Assembly (NCBI GenBank): GCA_001931875.2
Contig: MSJH02000698.1
Coordinates: 1 to 64,000 of the forward strand
Reading direction: 5' to 3'
From: Byssochlamys sp. IMV 00236
Taxonomy: Eukaryota > Ascomycota > Eurotiomycetes > Eurotiales > Thermoascaceae
Length of the DNA stretch: 64,000 nucleotides
Below are positions 12,450-23,976 of this stretch, piece by piece; position 1 is the stretch's first letter, and every line of letters starts with the position of its first letter. The notes beneath the pieces were generated by a model. It did no database searches. It saw nothing but the letters and a program-made list of their open reading frames with translations, and was not told where the DNA came from. Position numbers and translations under genes: made by a program.

Positions 12450-14814
12450 CAGGTAATAAGCTTAAGTAAATAAATCTCTTTCTTAAGTTTTTTTTAATCT
12501 ATTCCTTTAAAATCTTTAATTTATCTTAAGATATAATATATAAAAGTTTAAAAGAGAGTAATTCCTTCTTTAATAGCTTAATATTATAATTATAAAAATA
12601 ATATAATAATAAATACTTAGCCTTTTTAAGAGAAAAGATATTAATATAATTCTTAAACTCCTTAAGTAATAAGTAAGTAGAGTTTTTTTTCTAGACTTAT
12701 TTAATCCTTAAAGCAGTATCTAGGTCCTCTAGGATAATTATAAATATTTAAGTATTTCTTTAAATATATATAGAATAGGCAGCTAAAGAAATAAAGGCTA
12801 TATTTCTCTCTTCTAATCTTCTAGGTCTTAAAAGTAAGTATTAAAATAAAGCTTTTAAAAAAATATTATATAGGGTAAATATTTTAATTAGCTTTAGAGG
12901 CATATTATAATTTTTTTAATAATAATTATTATTAAAAGTAATATTATAAATAATAAATTATAGATATAAGTTATAGTACTTTAATTAAGAGAGTCTTAAA
13001 ATAATAAAGTAATATACTAATTAAATAATATAAAACTTAATATCTTTTTTAAAATAATCTTTAATTCTTATATTTATCTAAATATAATATATAATCTCTT
13101 TATCTTCTAGTTCTTTTCTATTAAATATATATAGGGTAATTAGGCTTTTTAAAGAGATAAACTTTAATTTTTAGTCTTTAGCCTATCTTTAGTCTATAAA
13201 TCCTTATCCTTTAATTCTAATATTAAATAAGGTATAAATTAATAAGCAGATCTTTTTTTTTCTTCTTTAATATTATAGGCAATATTATTAATTTTAATTA
13301 TTATAAGTATTCTTTAAGATTAATTCTATAAATAATAATAGTAGAGATTTAAATAATATATAATTTTTAAGCCTAGTTATAATTTACTTTAAGCTTACTC
13401 TTTTTATTAAAGACTAATTAAGGGATAGATTATATAAGTCTAAAAACTAAATTATCTAAAGAATTTAAGAGTAAGATTTATATATAACTATAGCTTAAAT
13501 CTTCTAATAATTATCTAAATATAGATATTCTCTAATATAATATTTTAAGAAGTTATATTAAAAGCAAATATTAATTTTATAATATAATAGGCTATATTCT
13601 CTTTTACTTAAGTATTTAGAAATATTTAAGTCTATTAAATTATATAGCTATATTAAGGCTAATTTATTTTTTTATATAAGGCTTCTCTAAGGCTAGCTAT
13701 TATATCTTATAGCTAGAATAAGACTTAAAATAAATAAAAAAGATTAAATATATTAAATAAGTCTTAAAATAATAATATAAATCTTTATAATAAGAGATTA
13801 ATTTATAATATATTAGCAGTAGCAGTTCTTAAGATCTTATAAAAACTTAATAAATTAATAATATTTATAACTTAAGGGTTAGCTATATAATAATATTTTT
13901 TAGAATTTTTAATTAATAGCTTACTCTAATAGAATAAATAATATTTTTTTAAATATTTCTCCTTTTAATATTAAGCGCTAAAACTTAATAAAAAAGATTT
14001 TAAATTCTTTATTAATCTAATAAAGGTTAAACAGTTTATTATATATATTATTTATATAATTAAAGTTATTAAATATATATTTTAAAATATTTAAAATCTC
14101 TTAATAATTATTAAGAGTATAGGTCCTATCTCTAATATATAATAATACTTAAGTATAGAGTATATCCTTTAAATAATTAATTATATAGACTATATAGCTT
14201 TAGAAAATTAAAAATCTATTTTAATTAATTATTATCTTCTCTTAAATCTAGGCTATAAAGTACTAAAAATCCTTTTAATTACCTTTAAATTTATCTAGAT
14301 TAAAAAGTCTCTTTAAAAATCTAGGGGTAAAGAAAGATATAGTAATAAATATTTTAAATATTCCTATTAAAATAGTTATAGGTCTCTTAATATTAAGCTT
14401 AAATTTAAGTATAAATAAAGGTATATTTATAATAGATATAATTATATAATAAGCTTAATCCTTTTTAAAAATAGCCTAAATATATTATTATTCTTTTTCT
14501 TAAAGCTAAATCTTTTAATATTATTAAATAGCCTTAAATTTAGTAATTTCTTATTTAAGTCTCTATTAAATAGTAGTAAATTCTTATTAAAACTCTTAAA
14601 AATATATTTTAGCCTAATAGTTTATCTTATTTATAGTAGTCTTAGCTTTACTAATATATTTATATATTAGGCGATAATATTTATACTATTTTAATTTATA
14701 GCTAATAATAATATATTTAATAAACTTATTTAAAATAATTAGTAGAAATAGAGAAATTAAGATAGATATTATTAATAGTATTAACTTCTAAATAGAAGCT
14801 ATATAGTATTAAAA
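12450..14814 (-). pseudogene. X1 gag/protease region
   Basis: This is the 5' part of X1 on the minus strand, between RT and the 5' LTR. The portion from 12771 on is duplicated in X2 (15107-15719 plus 22260-23684) at nearly identical length, so homology is certain although the Gag motifs are not readable. Next to the LTR (minus strand) TTTTAATACTATATAG could be a primer-binding site if TAA derives from TGG. Confidence 0.6.
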
Positions 14815-15106
14815 TATAGGCTTAAGGAGCAGATTAAAATAAATAGAGTAAAATAATTAATACTAAGACTAGCTATAAGATCTCTATTTAACTAATTTAG
14901 ACTAAAATAAGCTATTACAGATAGGCTTAGTAAATAAGATATAGCTTAAGAAGCTTAAATTTAGATTAAGCTATATATTAAAGATATTTTTATAAGATTA
15001 TATAACTTCTTATATAATTTAAAAGAGTTTAAACTTTACTTTTCTAGATTAAGTAAGTATTAGCTAGCAAGTTAGTTATTTTATCCCCTATACTAGTACT
15101 ATAATA
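14815..15106 (-). repeat. X1 right LTR (5' LTR of the element)
   Basis: 292 bp, the same length as 653-944 and 23685-23976. It ends ACTATAATA, after which X2 sequence starts at once (TAGAATAAGC, homologous to X1 at 12771). Confidence 0.93.
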
Positions 15107-15719
15107 TAGAATAAGCGGCTAGAGAAATAAAAGCTATATTTCTCTCTTCTAATTCTTTAAGTCTTAGAGGCAGATATTAGAGTAAAGCCTTTAAGAGAAT
15201 ATTATATAGGGTAAATACCTTAATTAGCTTTAAGAGTATATTATAATTCTTTTAATAATAATTATTATTAAAAATAATATTATAGGCAGTAAATTATAGA
15301 TATAGGTTATAGTATTTTAATTAAGGAAGTCTTAAGATAATAAGATAATGCACTAGTTAAATAATATAGAACTTAATATCTTTCTTAAAATAATTTTTAA
15401 TTCTTATATTTATCTAAATATAATATATAATCTTCTTATTTTTTAATTCTCTTTTATTAAATATATATAGGATAATTAAGCTCTTTAAGAAGATAAGCTT
15501 TAACTTTTAATCTTTAGCTTATTCTTAATTTATAAATCTTTATCTTTTAACTTTAATATTAAGTAAGGTATAAATTAATAAATAGATCTTTTTTTTTTAA
15601 TATTATAAGTAGTATTATTAATTTTAATTATTATAAGTATTTTTTAAGGTTAATTTTATAAATAGTAATAGTAGAGATTTAAATAATATATAGTTTTTAA
15701 GCCTAGCTGTAACTTATTT
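15107..15719 (-). pseudogene. X2 gag/protease region, left part
   Basis: Homologous to X1 12771-13390, with C/T and G/A differences. The last 8 bp (ACTTATTT, 15712-15719) are the Y1 target duplication. Confidence 0.75.
15712..15719. repeat. Y1 target-site duplication, left copy (ACTTATTT)
   Basis: Eight bases repeated exactly at 22252-22259. The uninterrupted X1 copy near 13.39 kb has a single, similar site. Confidence 0.92.
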
Positions 15720-15765
15720 AGGCATATACCTTGGCCCAGCCGGGGCTGAGCTTAGCCCACCCTAG
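15720..15765 (+). repeat. Y1 left terminal inverted repeat
   Basis: It contains TTGGCCCAGCCGGGGCTGAG followed by CTTAGCCCACC, mirrored at 22206-22251. The inner part holds the palindrome GCTGAGCTCAGC in other copies. Subterminal AGCCTATCC, AACCTACCTT and TTAGCCTACC words follow. Confidence 0.88.
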
Positions 15766-18700
15766 GAACTCAGCCTATCCTAGAGCTTATCCTTAGCTAG
15801 ATTAAGCTTAACCTACCTTATATACAGATTAAGTATAAGCTCGGCATAAGCTGATTGCATAATTAATATAAGATTAGCCTACCTAAAGATTAATAATAAT
15901 ATTTATATAATAAAACTCTTTAAAATTTGCAATATATATATATATAATAGCTAATATAAAGCTAAGTATTATTACTTTTTTCTTAAATATCTAAAAATAG
16001 CTAAGAATTAAGTAACTATAACTAATAGCTAAATTAATAGTATTCTTAATTAATAACTATATAATATTCCTATCTAGGTATATTAATATAATTCCTATAA
16101 AGGCCTAGCAGACGCTAAATATATACTTAATATCTATTATATTTAGACTAAATATTAACTTATTATAGAGCGAACTTATACAAAACTATAATCTTTATAA
16201 AGTATACCTAAACTAGTTTAAGGATATAATAAATAATTAAAGCAGTGTCTATTCCTGTATAAAAAGTAAAAATAAAAAATTTAAGATATATCTTAAATTT
16301 CTTCTTTATATAAGACTTAATTAAGTATATTTTTTTTATATAAGTTTTAGTAGGGTATATGCTAAATATATCTAGGAGGCTATTTTTCTTATAGGTATTA
16401 TTATTAGCTATAGTAGTATCTCTAAGATTATAGTTAATAATATTTAGGATAAGTTATTTATTCCTAAATATCTAATAACTTATTTTAATAATATTTTGTA
16501 TTTTATTTACTAAAAGAATCCTTTGCCTTATAATTATTTTAGTATAAATATCTATTAAATATTTTGATAATTTTTATTAAAGGTATATCTATACCTTATC
16601 TTAAGCAGATATTTAATATATTATAAGTATATGCTAAATATAGTTTAGATCTAGTTTAAGCTCTATACTTAAGGTAATTATAAGACCCTATCTCTTCTAT
16701 TTCTTTAAAAGGATAAAAAGAATAAAATTTAAAGTAAGGTATATTATTAGGCATATAAATGCAGCAGTATTAAATATTGCAAGTATATACTAGAATATAT
16801 ATTTAAACAACGCTATAAATATAGCTATATTAAACTAAATATCTTTAAAACATTTTATAAAGAAGTAGGCTATATATCTAATATTACTTCTGCTAGTGAA
16901 TTTTTTAAAAAAGAAATTAAAAATTAATATAATAAATTTTTTTATTTTTAGAATTAATAATTAGTAGGGTATTATTTTTATCTAGAAAGTAAAATATAAG
17001 TATACTTAAATTAAACTCCGGTAATCTTTAAATAGTATAAAGTAAGTTTAACTCTATATTTAATCTTAGTATATACTAAATATATTTTTAGCTACTAGTT
17101 ACTTTTATTAATTGCCTGTTAGTAAGTAATTTTAAATTATAGCATATTATATAAGCTATCTCTATATATATAGCTTAAATTTATATACCTTATCTATATA
17201 CCTTAGTAGCTTATAAAATATATAGTATTAATACTCTTATTTAATCTATTTATACCTATATTAACTATACTACTTTAAGGCGCATAACTTATAGTAGGTA
17301 TTTGCTCTATATATATTAAGTATATACTAACTATAGGTCTAGAATTCAACTATTTTTAAGGTATATTTAAAATCCTATATAAAGAATATAATATTTTAAT
17401 TAATATTTTTATTCCTTATAATTAGGATTATTTTCTTTTTATCCTTCTTATTTATTAAGAAAATTATATATATTTTCCTCTATTACTAACTAAGTTGAGT
17501 TAAGATTTTATTTAAGAACTCACAGATCTAATTAACTAAGGAGATATTTTTACTATAACTGCGCGTATATTATATATATTTTAAGCCTATATTTTATATA
17601 TACTAACCAGATACTTATAGATAAATTCTTGATATCTCCCAAAGTATATATATTTAAGTAAAAATATTAAAGTTAAGCTCTAAATTTAATTAGAGCTTCT
17701 TTAAATATTAAGGATAAAATTGCTTATTTAATTTAAAAATAAAAACTTCTGCAATATTTATCTAGTTCAGATATTACTAGTTAAAATCTATTCTTATTAT
17801 ATGTTTTATATATACTAATACTATATAGGGGTTATATAAGAATATAAGTTTAACTAATACAGAGAAAGTGACAAATAATAAATTTATATAGTTAATATTA
17901 GTAAAACTAGAGAATATATTATTATTTATTATATAAATGCTTAAGTAAAAGCATTTATAAAAGCTAAATATCTTAAAATAGATTTAGCTTATAAGATAGT
18001 ATTTAGAAATATAAATATCTTTTTAATTTTAAGCTAGAATTCCGAAGCTAGATATATATTTAACTTTTTCTTATTATATATTTAGTATATGCTAACTTTA
18101 TATTAGGGATTAATACTTATTATTATGCTTTTATCTCTCTATAAACTTATTGCATATATTTTTAAATATTTAAATTATTATTTTAAATATTATTATAAGC
18201 TGCATATTAATATATTTAATAGGTATATATTTTAAATAGAAAAGGGATACAGACTATTACTATAGATATATATAAAAAATAAATATCTGGTTAGTATTAT
18301 CTTAATAGATATAGAATATATGCTAAGTATATTTAGGCTTTAGTAACTATTTATATTCTATTTATCCTTCCCTTAACTAATAAGAATATCTTAAGCATAT
18401 ACTTATCTTTTGCTAAATATATATTAAACATAATTTTTATAAGAAGTTTAAAAGATCTTATCTCTTTATCTATTAACTAAAATATTTATAAGATTTATAT
18501 TCTTATTAAAAAATCCTTTAAACTATATATTAATAGGGTAAAAAATATCTAAATATTAAAAAATAGCTTTAAAGCAAAATAAAATTATAGATTTTTACTA
18601 TATTATTATAGGAAATATTAAAAATCCCTTTTAAATAGTAGAGTTATGCTTAAAAGTATACTAGATTATCTAAAAGTAATTACTTTTAAGATAATTATAA

Positions 18701-19179
18701 TATAGGGAGAAACCTATCTTTATTAGGGGCTATTTAACAATATATCTATACTTAGTATATGCTTAATATCTGTCTAGTATAGATTAAATACTAATAAGGC
18801 TAATTTATATTTAGTCTATAATAATATATAGAAGATATTATTAAATAATAAGAGCTTTTTAGCTATAGTATTAATAATATATAGCGAAACTATAATAATA
18901 TTATATAGATCTCCTAATAAATATAGAGAAATAATAAGATAAAAGTTTAATATACCTTTAAATATATACTGAATATATTTTTTAGACTAATAAAATTAAA
19001 GAGCTGCTAATTATTAAATAAATTAATCTTATTTACTATTTAATCCTAATAATCCTTATAATATACCTTTAGATAATAGTAATAATTAATCTTCTGATAA
19101 AGATACTGATTTTAAGGTTATTTTAATATTTTTATCTAAATCTTCTGCTAAATATATATTAGCTAGAGATAAAATATCT

Positions 19180-19690
19180 ATAGAATATATGCTAAGTAGA
19201 GGTTAAGGAAGGGGTTAATTTAGAGGTTTTAGTCGTTATTAGAGCTAGGTTTAATCTAAGATTAAATAAATTAAGCTAAGCTCTAAAGAATTAGACTTAG
19301 ATTATTATTTTTAATATAGATTAAGTGTAGAGCATATATTAAATAAAGGTTAAGAAAGGGGTTAACTTAAAGATTCTAGTTATTATTAGAGCTAGGTTTA
19401 ATTTAGAACTAAATAGACTAAGCTAAACTCTAAAGAATCAGACTTAGATTATTATTTTTAATATAAATTAAATATAGAGTATATACTAAATAGAGATTAA
19501 GAAAGAGGTTAATTTAGAGGTTTTAGTTATTATTAGAGCTAAGTTTAATCTAAGACTAAGCAGATTAAGCTAAGCTCTAAAGAATTAGACTTAAATTATA
19601 TTTTTTAATATAAATTAAATAAAGAATATATACTGAATAGAGATTAAGGAAGAGGTAAACTTAGAGGTTTTAGTTATATTTAAGGCCAGG
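19180..19690 (+). repeat. 147-bp tandem repeat inside Y1, about 3.5-4 units
   Basis: Units begin near 19184, 19332, 19477 and 19624, each with a TATATGCTAA-like word followed by AGAGGTTAAG. The period is a multiple of three, so each unit adds 49 codons to the decayed frame (GRG or ERG motif, then SSKELDLDYYF). Y2 has about seven units. Confidence 0.88.
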
Positions 19691-20208
19691 TTTAATTTAA
19701 TACTATCCCAATATTTAAAAGGGTTTAAACTCCTTTATTAGATTTAAATAGCTCTGCTAATTTTAATCTAAAGTATATATTAACTCTATATCTAGCATAT
19801 ATTGTTTAGGAGTTAAATATAGATTCTAGATAAAATAGAGCTTATATATACTATAGTAGAAGACCCTTATTAAAAGAAATAGCAGAGACTAATTTTACTA
19901 TTTAATTAAGAGAAATAATAAAGTAAAGGCAATAAGAATTTAAATAAGAAAGAGAAAGATTATTATAGCAGTTTATATAATAAATATATATATTTATATA
20001 GCTATAGTTATATAGTAAATATATATATATATTTCCTTTTCCCCTATAATAAGAATAAATAAAAAAATAAAGAATATTATGTTGTAATTATTTAAAAATA
20101 TAGAAAAATAATCTTTAAGCATAAGAACTTAACATTAAATTAAAGTTTAGTATTAATAATTTTTAAGTATAAGAGCTTAGTATTAAACTAAAGTTTAGTA
20201 TTAAGTAT

Positions 20209-20415
20209 ATGCTCAGGAGAGAGCTAAGCTTAAATATTTATATATTTAAGGCCTCTAAAAACTTATTCTTAAAAGAGGAGATTATAACTTATAGATATAA
20301 ACTTAATATATGCTTTATATATAAAAGGGAAGAACTTATTAATAAATTTAGTATTGCGGCTATTAATATTATAAGAATATTTATAGCTATAATTATAAGT
20401 ATAGCTATATTCTAA
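20209..20415 (+). pseudogene. Longest surviving open frame: C-terminal remnant of the Y1 frame (68 codons)
   Basis: The 68-codon open segment starts MLRRELSLNIYIFKASKNLF. It is in the same frame as the tandem-repeat coding stretch upstream, so its ATG is most likely internal. It contains basic and hydrophobic stretches and no family motif I recognise. The equivalent segment in Y2 (41230-41436) is also open for exactly the same 207 bp and ends at the same TAA. It probably survives because it has no glutamine or tryptophan codons to turn into stops. I see no reason to think it is expressed. Confidence 0.5.
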
Positions 20416-22205
20416 TTTAGTTAATATTTTCTTATTAGCAGTATATCTATTTATATATTTATTATAAGATATAAACTATCTGCGCTTTAATAGAGTTAAG
20501 GCAAAACTTATATTATAACCTAGTTTAATATATGTGCAGGATAAATTAAAAGGCTATTTATTATTACTTCTATTATTATTATTTTATAATAATAGGATAT
20601 TTCTAGTCTATATAAGGTTAGTATATATATAATATAGGCAGGGGTATATTTACTGCGCACTTGCAAGATGGGGTTAATAAAGATATAGGATACTAAAATA
20701 AAGGCTAAGATTAGTTAAAGTTAATATTAGGCATATATTAAATATATCTAAAAAGCCTGCTAAGAGTTATAAGTTATATATAAATAGCAATATAAATAGT
20801 AATATAAATAATAAAGAAAATAGTGTATAAATTCTATTTATATATTAGTATATATTAAACTTATTTTCTGATAAAATTAGCTCTTATAGCTGTTTCTAAA
20901 TTTATTATTAGTATAAGCTACTTCTTTACAGGATATAATAATATTTTTAATTAGTATACTTTCTGCATTAAAAGAAATATTAGCTTAATATAAGCTCTAT
21001 ATATGCTTAAGATTTACTATGGTTTATAAATAAAATTAGTATCTTGCTATTTGCCGAGTAAAATATATTTAATTAGCGTATTATATATTATTAGCATAGC
21101 TTTAGTATATATAGAATAGATCTTAAACTTATTATAGCTTAATTATCTTCTTATTTATAGTTATATTATTAGTCTCTATATTATAGTTTAATACTATAGC
21201 AGATTAGTATATATTTAGTATATACTAAGAATAATAATATACTTACCCCTAGGTATGCGGTCTTTATATAGTGTTGTAACTTTAACTATTAGCATATTAT
21301 ATATATATAGAACTTATATTAAACTTATAGTGGGTTATAAATTAATAATCTTATTATATATAAGTAGGCTATTTATATTTATCTGTACCTAGTAACTATA
21401 GAAGCTTAATATATATTTAATTGATTTTAAAGAAAGGACTTATATATTCTTATTTATGCTTAAGATAGAAGACTTAAAGATTAATATACAGGCGTTTTCC
21501 TTAGTAGTAATTATAGGTATTATCTATATTTAATATGCTTTTAGTATATGCGCAATATCTGCTTATTAGATTTTTTATTTTCTTATTTAGCTGCAGTATA
21601 TAAGTTTAGAATCTATATTAAATTTAGGTTAAAAACTAGGCCTATTTTTATTTAATATATGCTTAATATTAAGCGAAGATATATTTACTATAATAATACT
21701 TATAATTTATTAAATTACTTATTAATAAAACTATATTATAAATAAGGAGTTCCTTTAAATATAGCAGCATTTTTATAGTTATACAGCAGTAATATAAAAG
21801 GATAGACTATAGTACTATAAAGGCAGGGTAAAGGCATTATTAAGGAGGTTAAAGATAATATAAATAATATAAACTTTTATGTAATAGGATTTTAATATTG
21901 CTTTAGCATATACTTAATAACTGCCTTTATATATACCGCTTTAATAAACTATATAGAATAATATTAGTTCTAGCTCCCTGTATATATCCTAATATTACTC
22001 TAACTTATACTTAATATATACTGCAATATAGCACAGAGCATATGCTATATATAGTTCCTAATAAATATAGTTTACTACAATATAATATAAAAACTTTATT
22101 ATAAGTTATATAAGCTGTGCATATACTAAGCCTACCTAAATACTATACTGAAACTAACTTAATATCTGAGCTAAACCTAGATTTTTTTTAGGTAGGCTGA
22201 GCTTT

Positions 22206-22251
22206 TCAGGTAGGCTGAGCTCAGCCCCGGCTGGGCTAAGCTATATCCCGG
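22206..22251 (-). repeat. Y1 right terminal inverted repeat
   Basis: GAGCTCAGCCCCGGCTGGGC runs into TATATCCCGG at the element end, the inverted match of 15720-15765. A second copy of the word GGTAGGCTGAGC sits just inside (about 22191-22220), forming subterminal direct repeats. Confidence 0.88.
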
Positions 22252-22259
22252 ACTTATTT
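22252..22259. repeat. Y1 target-site duplication, right copy (ACTTATTT)
   Basis: Exact match to 15712-15719. Confidence 0.92.
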
Positions 22260-23684
22260 TAAGTTTATTCTTTTTATTAAAGACTAGCTAAAGGATAAAT
22301 TATATAAGTTTAAGAACTAAATTACCTAGAAAATCTAGGGGTAAGATTTATATATAGCTATAACCTAGATCTTCTAGTAATTATTTAAATATAAGTATTC
22401 TTTAATATAATATTTTAAGAAGCTATATTAAAAGTAAACGCTAGTTTTATAATATAATAGGCTATATTTTCTCCTACTTAGGTATTTAAAAATATTTAAA
22501 TTTATTAAGTTATATAGCTATATTAAGGCTAGTTTACTTTTTTATATAAGGCTTTTCTAAGGCTAATTATTATATCTTATAATTAGAGTAAGACTTAAGA
22601 TAAATAAAGAAAATTAAATATATTAAGTAAGTCTTAAAATAGTAATATAAGTTTTTATAATAAAGAGCTAGTTTATAATATATTAATAATAGTAATTCTT
22701 AAGATTTTATAAGAATTTAATAAACTAATAATATTTATAATTTAGAGGCTAGCTATATAATAATATTTTTTAAAATTTTTAACTAATAGCTTACTCTAAT
22801 AGGATAAATAATATTTTTTTAAATATTTCTTCTTTTAATATTAGGCGCTAGAACTTAATAAAAAAGATTTTAAATTCTTTATTAATCTAATAAAGGTTAA
22901 ACAGTTTATTATATATATTATTTATATAATTAAAGTTATTAAATATATATTTTAAAATATCTAAAATCTCTTAATAATTATTAAGAATATAGGTCTTATC
23001 TCTAATATATAATAATACTTAAGTATAGGGTATATTCTTTAAATAATTAATTATATAAGCTATATAGCTCTAGGGAGTTAAGAATCTATCTTAATTAATT
23101 ATTATCTTCTCTTAGATTTAAGCTATAAAGCGCTAAAGATCCTTTTAATTACTTTTAAACTTATTTAAATTAAGAAGTTTCTTTAAAAATCTAGGGATAA
23201 AGAAAGATATAATAATAAATATTTTAAATATTTCTATTAAAATAGCTATAGGCCTTTTAATATTAAGCTTAAGTTTAAATATAAATAAAGATATATTTAT
23301 AATAAGTATAATTATATAATAAGCTTAATCTCTTTTAAAAATAGCCTAAATATATTATTATTCTTTTTTTAAAGCTAGATCTTTTAATATTATTAAATAG
23401 CTTTAAATTTAATAACTTCTTATTTAAATCTTTATTAAATAATAGTAAATTCTTACTAAAGCTCTTAAAAGTATATTTTAGCTTAATAATTTATCTTATT
23501 TATAATAGTCTTAGCTTTACTAATATATTTATATACTAAGTAATAATATTTATATTATTTTAGCCTATAGCTAGTAATAATATATTTAATAAACTTATTT
23601 AAAATAGTTAGTAAGAATAAGAAAATTAAGGCAGATATTTATTAATAGTATTAACTTTTAAATAAGAGCTATATAGTATTAAAG
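22260..23684 (-). pseudogene. X2 gag region, right part
   Basis: X2 sequence resumes after Y1 and stays colinear with X1 13.39-14.81 kb up to the LTR. Differences from X1 are mostly C/T and G/A. Confidence 0.75.
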
Positions 23685-23976
23685 TATAGGCTTAGGGAGT
23701 AAGTTAAAATAAATAAAGTAAGATAGTTAATATTAAGACTAGCTATAAAATCTTTATTTAACTAATTTAAATTAGAATAAGCTATTATAAGCGGGCTTAG
23801 TAAATAAAATATAGCTTAAGGAGCTTAAATTTAGATTAAGCTATATGCTAAAGATATCTTTATAAAATTATATAACTTCTTATATAATTTAAAAGAGTTT
23901 AAACCTTACTTTTTTAGATTAAGTAAGTATTAGCTAGTAAGTTAATTATTTTATCCCTTATACTAGTACTATAATA
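23685..23976 (-). repeat. X2 LTR (5' LTR of the element)
   Basis: Third copy of the 292-bp X LTR, from TATAGGCTTAGGGAG to TACTAGTACTATAATA. Element W sequence starts directly after it at 23977. Confidence 0.92.

Larger units (their letters stand above)
653..15106 (-). mobile_element. X1: Ty3/gypsy LTR retrotransposon, RIP-inactivated, split by G1
   Basis: The element is bounded by two 292-bp LTRs (653-944 and 14815-15106) that start TATAGG and end ATAATA, consistent with TG...CA ends after RIP. Without the G1 insertion it is about 6.0 kb. Orientation is minus: a polypurine tract lies next to the left LTR on the minus strand, reverse transcriptase reads on the minus strand at about 11.95-12.43 kb and integrase at about 1.0-2.5 kb. 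The order gag (right), RT, integrase (left) is that of Ty3/gypsy. All frames are broken by TAA/TAG. The flanking pentamers TAAGG (648-652) and TAGAA (15107-15111) do not match as they stand, so a target duplication is not established. Confidence 0.9.
17900..20415 (+). pseudogene. Y1 decayed long reading frame, product not recognised
   Basis: A plus-strand frame can be followed from about 17.9 kb to a TAA at 20413-20415, interrupted nearly only by TAA/TAG where glutamine, or tryptophan, is expected. It reads, among others, RFLLYYYRKY (about 18.59 kb) and LYRSPNKYREIIR (about 18.9 kb). It then passes through the 147-bp tandem repeat in frame (SSKELDLDYYF per unit) and ends in the open segment 20209-20415. 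I see no DDE, BED-finger or hAT dimerisation signature that I can defend. It may be the transposase or a passenger protein of Y. Confidence 0.5.
15720..22251 (+). mobile_element. Y1: terminal-inverted-repeat DNA transposon, superfamily unassigned
   Basis: A 6,532-bp element with imperfect GC-rich inverted ends of about 45 bp and an 8-bp target duplication. The ends read AGGCATATACC at the left and, on the minus strand, CCGGGATATAGC at the right. Both then run into GCCCAGCCGGGGCTGAGCT. Copies of an AGCCTACC-like word lie just inside both ends and look like subterminal transposase-binding repeats. An 8-bp duplication is typical of hAT and is also known for Zisupton/KDZ and some MULE elements. 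I found no catalytic motif to choose between them. A long decayed plus-strand frame runs from about 17.9 to 20.4 kb. Y1 keeps far more C and G than Y2. Confidence 0.88.
15107..23976 (-). mobile_element. X2: truncated second copy of element X, split by Y1
   Basis: X2 is colinear with X1 from 12771 to 15106 and carries one LTR (23685-23976). It lacks everything downstream of the gag half: RT, RNase H, integrase and the other LTR. It starts exactly where the X1 LTR stops, giving a three-LTR layout. Either X1 inserted into X2 and the distal part of X2 was lost, or unequal exchange made a partial tandem. The flanks do not settle this. Y1 interrupts it at 15720-22251. Confidence 0.85.

Noticed and set aside
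653..15106. Element X as a LINE with 5'-truncated copies
   Set aside because: The shared 292-bp end occurs at both ends of X1 with equal length, a polypurine tract adjoins it, and Ty3/gypsy RT and integrase are readable, so it is an LTR element.
20209..20415. Treating the 68-codon frame as an independent small gene
   Set aside because: It is in frame with a longer decayed frame upstream through the tandem repeat, and the Y2 homologue lacks the ATG. It is best read as a C-terminal remnant.
15720..22251. Element Y as a Helitron or as an LTR element
   Set aside because: It has inverted, not direct, terminal repeats and clean 8-bp target duplications in two copies. Helitrons give no duplication and have no inverted ends.
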